Source of the DNA: Bacillota bacterium | GTDB taxonomy: Bacteria > Bacillota > Bacilli > Calditerricolales > Calditerricolaceae | Assembly (NCBI GenBank): GCA_017577925.1 | Contig: PKQU01000101.1 | Span: forward strand, 1-7,383 | Direction of reading: 5' to 3' | DNA: 7,383 bases | Shown: positions 1 to 6,502 of the stretch, in pieces | How the letters are laid out: each line of letters opens with the position of its first letter | Numbering within the stretch: the stretch's first letter is position 1 | Notes under the pieces: model-generated | Seen by the model: only the letters and a program-made list of their open reading frames with translations | Database searches by the model: none | What the model was told of the DNA's origin: nothing | Program-made: the position numbers and the translations under genes

Positions 1-285
1 CGGGCGGTGATCGAGGACAAACAGCGTGCCTTTGCCCAATACGCTGACGAGACCGACGCGCGCCTTGTCGTGGGGCCGGCCCTTTGCTACGCCATCCACC
101 AGATGGCCCTCTTTTACGTGGAACGCGACGAGGCGGATCAGGCCCTGGAATGGATCCGCCAGCTGCGTCGCTATGCGCCGACGGTGGACGAGGCGGCGTG
201 GCAGGCGGCGGAGGCGCGCGCGGCGTCCGGGGACTGGCGAGGGGCCGTAGAGGCTTTCGGTGCGGCCGTATCCTACCAAGCTTGA
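1..285 (+). CDS. TPR-repeat protein, C-terminal end (5' truncated by window)
   Basis: An open frame runs in from the window edge and ends at TGA 283-285, leaving 94 codons; a GTG at position 7 is unlikely to be the true start because the frame stays open upstream of it. Two tetratricopeptide-type helical hairpins are visible by their spacing. The first covers fragment residues 29-62, with the small/hydrophobic pattern I, M, A, Y, A, I, L and P at TPR positions 4, 7, 8, 11, 20, 24, 27 and 32. The second starts at residue 63, with A, A, A, F and A at positions 7, 8, 20, 24 and 27. TPRs are protein-interaction scaffolds, so the partner and the specific role cannot be named. The following DUF1802 gene begins 19 bases after the stop, so the two are probably co-transcribed. 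The family assignment comes from pattern only, and the missing N-terminal part could hold other domains. Confidence 0.7.
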   Translation, partial: RAVIEDKQRAFAQYADETDARLVVGPALCYAIHQMALFYVERDEADQALEWIRQLRRYAPTVDEAAWQAAEARAASGDWRGAVEAFGAAVSYQA

Positions 286-304
286 TGGAGAGGAGGAAGG
301 GGAC

Positions 305-892
305 ATGGCCAAGGCCCCGTCGAAACCGGTAGCCCTGAAGGAATGGGCCGTCGCGGTAAACGCGCTCGGGGAAGGCAAGCAGATTCTGCTGATGCGAAAG
401 GGCGGCATCCACGAGGAGACGCGGGAATTCCGCCTGGAAGAGCAGTCCTTTTACTTATATCCGACGTACTTTCATCAGAAAAAGGCGCTGGTGAAACCGG
501 AGTTTCACGGCGACCTGGAGGCCACACTGGCCGCTGTCTCGCCGGAGCAGACGACGGTTCGCCTTGCGTACTTCGCCGAAGTGGTCGACGACATCGAAAC
601 CCTTGACGAGGCGGCCATCGGCCGCCTGATGCCCTACCACATCTGGACGGAGACCTTTGCCCAGGATCGGCTGCACTGGAAGAAAACGAAGCCGCTGCAC
701 GTGCTCCTCGTACGCACGTACCGCCTGCGCCAGCCGGTGGAGATTCCCGTTCGGCCCGAGTACGAGGGGTGCAAATCGTGGCTGTACATTCCCGATCCGC
801 TGCCGGCCGGGGAAGGTGATCCTGTCCTGGACGACGCCGCCTTTGCCGCACAGTGCGAGGCCGTGCGCCGCGCCCTTGCCGGTGAGGGGTGA
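305..892 (+). CDS. DUF1802 family protein, function unknown
   Basis: This is a complete gene of 195 residues. The ATG at 305 is chosen over the upstream in-frame GTG at 260 because AGGAGG (291-296) sits 8 bases ahead of it and because the upstream start would overlap the preceding gene. The sequence resembles the DUF1802 family of Bacillus and cyanobacteria. It opens with LKEWA (11-15), has a basic RKGGIHE segment (31-37), an aromatic LYPTYFHQ segment (51-58), YHIWT (111-115), RTYRL (137-141), and a late conserved-looking EGCKSW (154-159). It has no signal peptide, no membrane segment, and no Walker or helix-turn-helix motif that I can see, so a cytosolic protein is likely. No biochemical function is established for the family as far as I know. 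It follows a TPR protein in what looks like one transcript, and an intrinsic terminator follows 13 bases after its stop, so it is not part of the downstream suf operon. Confidence 0.85.
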   Translation: MAKAPSKPVALKEWAVAVNALGEGKQILLMRKGGIHEETREFRLEEQSFYLYPTYFHQKKALVKPEFHGDLEATLAAVSPEQTTVRLAYFAEVVDDIETLDEAAIGRLMPYHIWTETFAQDRLHWKKTKPLHVLLVRTYRLRQPVEIPVRPEYEGCKSWLYIPDPLPAGEGDPVLDDAAFAAQCEAVRRALAGEG

Positions 893-905
893 GGGCGTGA
901 AAGAC

Positions 906-936
906 AAAACCCGGGTATGTTGCCCGGGTTTTTTCT
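906..936 (+). terminator. Rho-independent terminator after the DUF1802 gene
   Basis: AAAACCCGGG (906-915) pairs with CCCGGGTTTT (923-932) around a 7-base loop, and a run of six T (929-934) follows, with a further T-rich tract to about 948. It isolates the upstream TPR/DUF1802 transcript from the suf operon. A shorter TTTT on the other strand means weak activity in reverse is possible, but no reverse gene lies nearby. Confidence 0.9.
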
Positions 937-1002
937 CTTCTTTTTTTTGCGGCTTTTTGCGGCCTTTACGTCGCCGGCGGTTGATGCAGGTTTTACATGT
1001 CC

Positions 1003-1034
1003 TGTCCAAAACCGCATGAGCCTTCCTTTGGACA
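1003..1034. repeat. 8-bp inverted repeat upstream of suf promoters
   Basis: TGTCCAAA (1003-1010) is repeated in inverted form as TTTGGACA (1027-1034), separated by 16 bases. The right arm overlaps the -35 hexamer of the upstream candidate suf promoter. That position would suit a repressor or activator site, but I do not recognise the motif as a Fur, PerR, CymR or IscR box. It could also be chance in a 320-base gap. Confidence 0.4.
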
Positions 1035-1057
1035 CTTTCCAAACAAACAAATAAAAT
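1029..1057 (+). promoter_or_regulatory. Candidate upstream sigma-A promoter of suf (P1)
   Basis: TGGACA (1029-1034) and TAAAAT (1052-1057) are separated by 17 bases, and each hexamer matches the sigma-A consensus at five of six positions. Transcription would begin near 1064, inside the AT-rich block that precedes the second promoter. This is a motif-only call and weaker than the promoter just downstream. The AT-rich stretch 1041-1067 could instead serve as an UP element for that second promoter; it includes the 8-base palindrome ATAATTAT at 1056-1063. Confidence 0.45.
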
Positions 1058-1071
1058 AATTATAGTAATGG

Positions 1072-1100
1072 TTGATACCCGTAGCGGCAAACAGTATACT
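1072..1100 (+). promoter_or_regulatory. Main candidate sigma-A promoter of the suf operon (P2)
   Basis: TTGATA (1072-1077) and TATACT (1095-1100) lie exactly 17 bases apart, directly after an AT-rich stretch in an otherwise GC-rich sequence. The predicted start of transcription is about 1106-1108, giving a leader of about 105 bases before sufC. With no promoter-like gap between the five suf genes, this is the likely source of the whole operon transcript. Confidence 0.8.
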
Positions 1101-1114
1101 AAAAAGGAGATCAC

Positions 1115-1171
1115 TGGACCTCGCTTCCGGAATGGCGAGGTGCCATGAGGACGGCAACACGCGACGTTGCC
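1115..1171 (+). promoter_or_regulatory. suf mRNA leader with two adjacent hairpins
   Basis: The first hairpin pairs 1115-1124 with 1135-1145: ten pairs, mainly ACCTCGC/GCGAGGT plus TGG/CCA, one bulged G at 1142, and a 10-base loop. The second pairs GGCAAC (1153-1158) with GTTGCC (1166-1171) around a 7-base loop. Neither is followed by a T run, so they are not classical terminators. They lie 25 or more bases before the sufC ribosome binding site and do not cover it. They may stabilise the mRNA or bind a regulator. I see no match to a riboswitch or T-box that I know. Confidence 0.45.
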
Positions 1172-1212
1172 CCGATTCACGAAACGACACGCGATTGGAG
1201 GACTGGTTTTTT

Positions 1213-1998
1213 ATGGCTGCACCGCACCTGAAGATAGAGGATTTGCACGCTTCTGTAGACGGGAAACCGATTCTCCAGGGGGTGAACCTGGAGATCAAGG
1301 GTGGCGAAGTGCACGCCATTATGGGCCCCAACGGTACGGGGAAGTCGACGCTGGCCTCCGTGCTGATGGGCCATCCGAAATACGTTGTGGAAAAGGGCCG
1401 CGTGACGCTTGACGGCCAAGATTTGCTTGAGATGTCGGTCGACGAGCGCGCGCGCGCGGGCCTGTTTTTGGCCATGCAGTACCCGGCGGAGATTGCCGGC
1501 GTAACGAATGCCGATTTTCTTCGCAGCGCGATCAACGCCCGCCGCGGCGAGGGGAACGAAATTTCGCTCATCAAGTTTATTCGTGAGCTGGAAGAGAAAA
1601 TGAAGCTCCTGGATATGGACCCCGCCTTCGCCCATCGCTATGTGAATGAAGGGTTTTCCGGCGGGGAGAAGAAGCGCAATGAGATCCTGCAGATGATGAT
1701 GCTCGAGCCGCGTGTGGCCATATTGGACGAAATCGACTCCGGCCTTGACATTGATGCGCTGAAAATCGTGGCCAAAGGCGTCAACGCCATGCGCTCGCCG
1801 GATCGTGCGTTTCTCATCATCACCCACTACCAGCGCCTGCTGAACTATATCACGCCCGACTATGTTCATGTGATGATGCAAGGTCGCATCGTCAAATCGG
1901 GTGGCCCGGAGCTGGCCGAACGCCTCGAGGCGGAAGGCTACGATGCGCTGAAGGACGAGCTGGGAATCGAGGACGCCACCGTCGAGCAAAAGGCCTGA
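1213..1998 (+). CDS. sufC: SufC, Fe-S cluster assembly ATPase
   Basis: This 261-residue cytosolic ABC-type ATPase forms the SufBCD complex and uses ATP binding and hydrolysis to reshape SufB-SufD during cluster building. All nucleotide-binding elements are present: Walker A GPNGTGKST (38-46), Q-loop Gln89, signature FSGGEKKR (148-155), Walker B VAILDEIDS (168-176) with catalytic Glu173, D-loop SGLD (176-179) and the switch His205 in LIITH. The length is normal for the family, and there are no membrane segments, which separates it from transporter ATPases. The ATG at 1213 has GGAGGA (1197-1202) at a 10-base distance and gives the family-typical N-terminus. The frame is open further upstream, but that stretch is leader RNA. 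It is first in the operon, as in Bacillus subtilis, and 27 bases separate it from sufD. A run of alternating CG (1446-1458) is just codons for Glu-Arg-Ala-Arg-Ala. Confidence 0.97.
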   Translation: MAAPHLKIEDLHASVDGKPILQGVNLEIKGGEVHAIMGPNGTGKSTLASVLMGHPKYVVEKGRVTLDGQDLLEMSVDERARAGLFLAMQYPAEIAGVTNADFLRSAINARRGEGNEISLIKFIRELEEKMKLLDMDPAFAHRYVNEGFSGGEKKRNEILQMMMLEPRVAILDEIDSGLDIDALKIVAKGVNAMRSPDRAFLIITHYQRLLNYITPDYVHVMMQGRIVKSGGPELAERLEAEGYDALKDELGIEDATVEQKA

Positions 1999-2025
1999 TT
2001 GGGCGCCGGTAGAGGGGGCAAAGCG

Positions 2026-3330
2026 ATGAGCGTGGAAATGGACGTGCAACTGGACCGCCAAGCCATCACCCGATTTTCGCAGGACGGCGGCGAGCCCGAC
2101 TGGATGCGCGCGCTGCGGCTTGAGAGCCTGGAGCGGGCGGAGGCGTTGCCGCTGCCGAAACTGGAGAAAATCAGCCTGAAAAACTGGAACTTTACCCGTT
2201 TCACGCCCTTTAAAGCCGAGGCGCGCCTGTTGTCGCCGGAGACGCTGCCGCAGGACTTGCGGAACCTGTTTGCCGCGGGCGAAAACCGCAACGTGCTCGT
2301 CCAGCAAAACTCCAGCGTTGTGTACCGTCAGGTGGCGGAAGACCTGGCGCGCAAAGGCGTTGTGTTTACCGATCTGGCCACCGCGCTGCGCGAACACGGC
2401 GATCTCGTTCGCCGTTACTTCGGGAAAGCCGTCAATCCGGATGAGAACAAGCTGACTGCTTTGCACGCGGCGCTGTGGAGCGGCGGGGCCTTCCTCTACG
2501 TGCCGAAGGGCGTCGAGGTGGATCTCCCCGTGCAGGCCGTCTACTGGGCGGCGGACGCCGGCGTTGGTCTCTTTCCCCACGTGCTGATCGTGGCCGAGGC
2601 GAACAGCTCGGTCACCTACGTGGAGAACGTCGTCAGCGACGAGCCGGAACGGGAAGCGGTGCACCTGGGCGTGATGGAGGTCTTCGTCGGACCGGGGGCG
2701 CGTGTGCGCGTGGCGTCGGTGCGACACCTGGCCGCCGGGATGACCGATGTCGTCTACCGCCGCGCCGTTGTGGCCCGCGACGGGCGCATCGAGTGGATTC
2801 TCGGCGAGATGGGGAGCGGCAACACGATTTCCGAAAACGCGACCGTCCTACAAGAGGACGGCGCCTGTGCCGACACCAAGCTCGTCGCCCTCGCCGGTGG
2901 CGAGCAGAAAGCGAGCTTCACGTCCCGGGTTGTGCACATCGGCCGGCATACCGAATCGACCATCCTGGCCAAGGGCGTCATAATGGATGCGGCCACGGCC
3001 GTTCTCAACGGCATCACGAAGATCGAAAAGGGCGCCACGAAGGCCAATGGGGAGCAGGCCGAGTCGGTGCTCATGCTCAGCGACAAGGCGCGGGGCGACG
3101 CCAATCCGATCCTGCTGATCGACGAGGACGACGTGAAGGCCGGTCACGCCGCCAGCGTTGGCAAGCTGGACGAACTGCAGCTTTACTACCTGATGTCAAG
3201 GGGCATTTCGCGGGAGGAAGCCGAGCGGCTCCTCATTCACGGCTTCCTGGCGCCGGTGGTGTCGGAGATCCCGATCGCCGGCGTGAAGGAGCGCCTCCAA
3301 CTTGTGATCGAAAGGAAACTGGGACGATGA
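2026..3330 (+). CDS. sufD: SufD, Fe-S cluster assembly scaffold subunit
   Basis: This protein has 434 residues, close to the roughly 437 of the B. subtilis protein. It pairs with its paralogue SufB on a SufC dimer, and the de novo cluster is thought to form at the SufB-SufD interface. An N-terminal helical part (about 1-130) carries PDWMRALRLESLE (24-36), and a beta-helix core follows. Near the C-terminus, VKAGHAAS contains His374, which matches the functionally important His360 of the Escherichia coli protein; the E. coli Cys358 position is Ala372 here. The family motif LYYLMSRGIS (386-395) is shared with SufB. The ATG at 2026 is preferred because AGAGGGGG (2011-2018) lies 7 bases upstream. 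A TTG immediately after the sufC stop (1999) is in frame but has no ribosome binding site of its own. The stop overlaps the sufS start in ATGA, so the two are probably translationally coupled. Confidence 0.96.
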   Translation: MSVEMDVQLDRQAITRFSQDGGEPDWMRALRLESLERAEALPLPKLEKISLKNWNFTRFTPFKAEARLLSPETLPQDLRNLFAAGENRNVLVQQNSSVVYRQVAEDLARKGVVFTDLATALREHGDLVRRYFGKAVNPDENKLTALHAALWSGGAFLYVPKGVEVDLPVQAVYWAADAGVGLFPHVLIVAEANSSVTYVENVVSDEPEREAVHLGVMEVFVGPGARVRVASVRHLAAGMTDVVYRRAVVARDGRIEWILGEMGSGNTISENATVLQEDGACADTKLVALAGGEQKASFTSRVVHIGRHTESTILAKGVIMDAATAVLNGITKIEKGATKANGEQAESVLMLSDKARGDANPILLIDEDDVKAGHAASVGKLDELQLYYLMSRGISREEAERLLIHGFLAPVVSEIPIAGVKERLQLVIERKLGR

Positions 3331-4550
3331 ATGTCAAGGAGATTCGCAAGCTGTTTCCGATTCTCCACCAGGAGGTTAACGGCCACCCGCTGGTCTATCT
3401 TGACAGCGCGGCTACGTCGCAAAAGCCGCTTCCGGTGATCGAGGCCGTGGAACGCTACTACCGGGAATATAACTCCAACGTCCACCGCGGTGTGCATACC
3501 CTGGGCACCAAGGCCACCGAGGCTTACGAGGGGGCGCGGGAGAAGGTGGCCCGCTTTCTCAACGCGCCCGATTCGGCGCAGATCATCTTCACGCGGGGCA
3601 CCACGTCGGCCCTCAACCTGGTGGCCTGGTCCTACGCCCGCCGCGTGCTGCGGGAAGGGGACGAAATCGTCATCACGCCGATGGAGCACCACAGCAACCT
3701 CATCCCGTGGCAGCAGGCGGCCAAGGCGACGGGGGCGACGCTAAAGTACGTGCCGTTGCGCCCCGACGGCACCATCGCCGTCGAGGACTTCGCCCAAACG
3801 GTGACCGAGCGGACGAAGATCGTGGCGGTTACCCACGTTTCCAATGTGCTGGGGACGATCAACCCGATTAAGACCTTCGCCGCCATCGCTCACGAAAAGG
3901 GCGCCGTCATTGTGGTCGACGGGGCGCAGAGCGCACCGCACATGAAGGTGGACGTGCAGGACCTCGACGTCGACTTCTATGCCTTCTCTGGCCACAAGAT
4001 GTGCGCGCCGACGGGTATCGGCGTGCTGTACGGCAAGCGCCACCTGCTCGAGCAAATGGAGCCGGTCGAGTTCGGCGGCGAGATGATCGACACTGTCGAG
4101 CTGTACGATTCTACGTGGAAGGAAATCCCATGGAAATTTGAGGGTGGTACGCCGATCATCGCGGGGGCGATCGGTCTGGCGGCGGCCATCGACTTCCTTG
4201 AATCGGTCGGCCTGGACGCCATTCGCGCGCACGAGGAGCAGCTGGCCCGCTATGCCCTCGAACGCCTGCGGGCCATCGACGGCGTAACGGTATACGGTCC
4301 GGAGGAGCGCGCCGGGCTGGTCACCTTCAACGTCGAGGGGATTCACCCCCACGACGTGGCCACAGTGCTTGACTCCCGCGGCATTGCCGTGCGGGCCGGA
4401 CACCACTGTGCCCAGCCCCTGATGCGCTGGCTGGGCGTGACGGCTACGGCGCGGGCCAGCTTCTACCTCTACAACACGGAAGAGGAGATTGATAAACTGG
4501 CCGACGCACTCCAGTATGCAAAGGAGTACTTCCACAATGTCCTTGGATGA
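3327..4550 (+). CDS. sufS: SufS, cysteine desulfurase (PLP enzyme, class V aminotransferase fold)
   Basis: The enzyme converts L-cysteine to L-alanine and holds the sulfur as a persulfide on its active-site cysteine, feeding SufU and then SufBCD. It has 407 residues (about 406 in B. subtilis). The key residues fall at the family positions: His121 in MEHHSN stacks on the cofactor, Asp198 lies in VVDGAQS, Lys224 in SGHK forms the PLP Schiff base, and Cys361 in RAGHHCAQP is catalytic. His342 in IHPHD corresponds to the histidine that takes a zinc ligand position when SufU docks, and Arg356 also fits the family. These place it in the type II (SufS) group. The ATG overlaps the sufD stop by four bases (ATGA, 3327-3330), with AAAGGA (3311-3316) 10 bases upstream. 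The same frame happens to stay open far back into sufD, but that is a GC-rich shadow and not an N-terminal extension. Confidence 0.97.
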   Translation: MNVKEIRKLFPILHQEVNGHPLVYLDSAATSQKPLPVIEAVERYYREYNSNVHRGVHTLGTKATEAYEGAREKVARFLNAPDSAQIIFTRGTTSALNLVAWSYARRVLREGDEIVITPMEHHSNLIPWQQAAKATGATLKYVPLRPDGTIAVEDFAQTVTERTKIVAVTHVSNVLGTINPIKTFAAIAHEKGAVIVVDGAQSAPHMKVDVQDLDVDFYAFSGHKMCAPTGIGVLYGKRHLLEQMEPVEFGGEMIDTVELYDSTWKEIPWKFEGGTPIIAGAIGLAAAIDFLESVGLDAIRAHEEQLARYALERLRAIDGVTVYGPEERAGLVTFNVEGIHPHDVATVLDSRGIAVRAGHHCAQPLMRWLGVTATARASFYLYNTEEEIDKLADALQYAKEYFHNVLG

Positions 4551-4974
4551 GCTCTACCGCCAGGTGATCCTCGACCATTACCAGAAGCCTCGCAACTGGG
4601 GTCGGCTGGATGATGACGCGGTCACCGTGGATCTGAACAACCCTACGTGTGGCGACCGCATCTCCCTGCAGCTGCGCGTTGAGGGCGGGAAGGTGACCGA
4701 CGTGCGCTTCACCGGCGAAGGCTGTTCGATCAGCCTGGCCTCGGCGTCGATGATGACCGAGGCGATCAAGGGCAAGTCGGTCGACGAGGCCCTAGCCCTG
4801 GCCGACGCTTTTTCCCGCCTCATGCAGCGCCAGGACGTGGGGGACATCGACTTGGGCGACCTCGAAGCCCTGCAAGGGGTGTCCAAGTTTCCGGCGCGCA
4901 TCAAGTGCGCCCTGCTGGCGTGGAAGGCGATGCAGGAAGGCCTGCGCCACGCCGGTCAACCCGCAAAGGAGTGA
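4537..4974 (+). CDS. sufU: SufU, zinc-dependent sulfurtransferase of the SUF system
   Basis: This is a 145-residue IscU-like protein (about 147 in B. subtilis) that accepts persulfide sulfur from SufS and passes it towards SufBCD. The zinc site residues are visible: Cys38 in NPTCGD, Asp40, Cys63 in GEGCSIS and Cys124 in RIKCA. The roughly 61-residue gap between the second and third cysteine includes the insert ending in LEALQGVSKFPARIKC, which is typical of SufU and absent from IscU. The lack of an Hsp70-binding LPPVK motif also argues against IscU. The ATG at 4537 lies 14 bases inside the end of sufS and has AAGGAG (4521-4526) at a 10-base distance. Upstream in-frame codons lack a suitable ribosome binding site. 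Adjacent sufS and matching catalytic residues support a working SufS-SufU pair. Confidence 0.96.
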   Translation: MSLDELYRQVILDHYQKPRNWGRLDDDAVTVDLNNPTCGDRISLQLRVEGGKVTDVRFTGEGCSISLASASMMTEAIKGKSVDEALALADAFSRLMQRQDVGDIDLGDLEALQGVSKFPARIKCALLAWKAMQEGLRHAGQPAKE

Positions 4975-4980
4975 TCCGCC

Positions 4981-6378
4981 ATGGCCAAACGTGCGCCTGA
5001 GCTGGAAGAATACAAATACGGGTTTCGTGACCCGGACATTGCCGTTTACCGCACGAAAAAGGGCCTGTCGCGGGAAGTTGTCGAGGAGATTTCCCGCGTG
5101 AAGAACGAGCCCGAGTGGATGCGCGAGTTCCGCCTCAAGGCGCTGGAGATCTTTCTTTCCAAGCCGATGCCGTCCTGGGGCGGCGACCTGTCGAAACTCA
5201 ACTTCGACGAGATCACCTATTACGTGAAACCGTCGGAACGGCGAGGCCGCAGCTGGGATGAGGTGCCCGAGGAGATCAAGCGCACCTTCGATCGCCTCGG
5301 GATTCCCGAAGCAGAGCAGAAGTTCCTCGCCGGCGTCTCGGCCCAGTACGAATCGGAAGTGGTCTATCACAACATCCGCGAAGACCTGGAAAAACAGGGG
5401 GTCATCTTCTGCGACACCGACACGGCGGTGCGCGAGTATCCGGACCTGGTGCGGGAATACTTCGGCACGGTGGTTCCGCCGACGGACAACAAGTTCGCCG
5501 CGCTGAACAGCGCCGTGTGGTCGGGTGGCAGTTTCATCTACGTGCCGCCGGGCGTCAAGGTGGAGATCCCGTTGCAGGCCTACTTCCGCATCAACTCGGA
5601 GAACATGGGCCAGTTTGAGCGCACGCTGATCATCGTCGACGAAGGGGCCTTCGTCCACTACGTCGAGGGCTGCACGGCGCCAATCTACAGCACCGACTCG
5701 CTGCACAGCGCTGTCGTCGAGATCATCGTCAAGAAAGGCGCCCGCTGCCGCTACACGACGATCCAGAACTGGTCGACCAACGTGTACAACCTGGTGACGA
5801 AGCGCGCTGTGGCCTACGAGGACGCCACGATGGAGTGGATTGACGGCAACATCGGGTCCAAGCTGACGATGAAGTACCCGGCCGTCATCATGAAGGGGCG
5901 CGGCGCCAAGGCCTACGTGATGTCGATCGCCGTGGCCAGCAAGGGGCAGCACCAGGATGCCGGGGCGAAGGTGATCCACCTCGCGCCGGAGACCAGCTCC
6001 ACCGTCGTCTCCAAGTCGATCAGCAAGAACGGCGGGAAGACCACCTACCGCGGGCTGGTCACCTTCGGCCGCAACGCCCACGGCGCGAAGGCCAACATCA
6101 AGTGTGACACGCTCATCCTCGACAAGGAGTCCACCTCCGACACCATTCCCTACAACGAGGTGTTGAACGACAACGTCACCCTCGAGCATGAGGCCACGGT
6201 GTCGAAGGTGAGCGAGGAGATGCTCTTCTACCTGATGAGCCGCGGCATTCCCGAAGACGAGGCCACGCAGATGATCGTGATGGGGTTTATCGAGCCCTTC
6301 ACGAAGGAGCTGCCGATGGAGTACGCTGTGGAGATGAACCGGCTCATCAAGTTCGAAATGGAAGGGTCAATCGGGTAA
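4981..6378 (+). CDS. sufB: SufB, Fe-S cluster assembly scaffold subunit
   Basis: The protein has 465 residues, the same as the B. subtilis protein. It is the main scaffold of the SufBCD complex, receiving sulfur from SufU and holding the nascent cluster in the cytosol. An N-terminal helical segment with PEWMREFRLKALE (44-56) precedes the beta-helix core. Cys375 in IKCDTL and Glu404 in LEHEA are 29 residues apart, the same spacing as E. coli Cys405 and Glu434, so I match them to those essential residues by spacing and motif. Further cysteines are 144, 231 and 256. The C-terminal MLFYLMSRGIPEDEA (414-428) parallels SufD and shows their shared ancestry. The ATG follows the sufU stop after 6 bases. 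The ribosome binding site AAAGGAGTGAT (4965-4975) overlaps that stop, which suggests coupled translation. It is last in the operon and is followed by a strong terminator. Confidence 0.97.
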   Translation: MAKRAPELEEYKYGFRDPDIAVYRTKKGLSREVVEEISRVKNEPEWMREFRLKALEIFLSKPMPSWGGDLSKLNFDEITYYVKPSERRGRSWDEVPEEIKRTFDRLGIPEAEQKFLAGVSAQYESEVVYHNIREDLEKQGVIFCDTDTAVREYPDLVREYFGTVVPPTDNKFAALNSAVWSGGSFIYVPPGVKVEIPLQAYFRINSENMGQFERTLIIVDEGAFVHYVEGCTAPIYSTDSLHSAVVEIIVKKGARCRYTTIQNWSTNVYNLVTKRAVAYEDATMEWIDGNIGSKLTMKYPAVIMKGRGAKAYVMSIAVASKGQHQDAGAKVIHLAPETSSTVVSKSISKNGGKTTYRGLVTFGRNAHGAKANIKCDTLILDKESTSDTIPYNEVLNDNVTLEHEATVSKVSEEMLFYLMSRGIPEDEATQMIVMGFIEPFTKELPMEYAVEMNRLIKFEMEGSIG

Positions 6379-6390
6379 TCCAAACGCGGC

Positions 6391-6423
6391 AAACGCCTCT
6401 CGCATTTGCGGGAGGCGTTTTTT
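6391..6423 (+). terminator. Rho-independent terminator of the suf operon
   Basis: AAACGCCTCTCGC (6391-6403) pairs with GCGGGAGGCGTTT (6408-6420), giving a 13-bp stem with one T-G pair and a 4-base loop. TTTTTT (6418-6423) follows. It starts 12 bases after the sufB stop. In the reverse direction the same hairpin is followed only by TTT and GC-rich sequence. It may therefore give partial termination for the convergent ferritin-like gene, whose stop is about 80 bases away and which has no better terminator that I can see. Confidence 0.93.
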
Positions 6424-6502
6424 GTCCCGAATGTCGCGGCATAGGTGCCTTCCTGGGGGAACAGGGGCGTCCCGCGTTGCCGACGACTCGGCGCGCGCCG
6501 CC

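Noticed and set aside
1041..1067. A possible Fur box in the AT-rich block upstream of suf.
   Set aside because: When slid against the TGATAAT-N-ATTATCA pattern, no alignment matched well on both arms. AT-richness before a promoter is a simpler explanation.
1072..1212. An in-frame 47-codon extension of sufC upstream of 1213, with an SD-like AAAGGAGA at 1103-1110.
   Set aside because: The stretch contains the predicted promoter start region and leader hairpins, the only in-frame ATG (1132) is about 21 bases from that SD-like sequence, and SufC proteins start at the 1213 ATG.
1145..1231. A 28-codon small frame in the suf leader overlapping the sufC start.
   Set aside because: The SD-like GAGGTG ends only 2 bases before its ATG and is buried in a hairpin. 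The peptide shows no pattern suggesting a leader peptide, such as a run of one amino acid.
1446..1458. An alternating CG tract that could adopt Z-DNA.
   Set aside because: It lies within sufC and is fully explained by Arg/Ala codons in a conserved part of the protein.
1177..2727. A 516-codon open frame antisense to sufC and sufD, and similar long antisense frames over sufS and sufB (3741-4535, 4792-6189).
   Set aside because: Their codons mirror the high-GC third positions of the real genes, they have no ribosome binding sites of note and no recognisable motifs, while the plus-strand genes are certain.
2475..3326. An open frame extending sufS upstream by 284 codons through sufD.
   Set aside because: It is low-complexity Arg/Gly/Ala-rich translation of sufD in another frame. 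SufS begins at 3327 with the family-standard N-terminus and length.
6489..6500. A 12-bp perfect palindrome CGGCGCGCGCCG just past the ferritin-like stop.
   Set aside because: It is a simple alternating CG stretch in GC-rich DNA with no T run after it on either strand, so it is not a convincing terminator or site.
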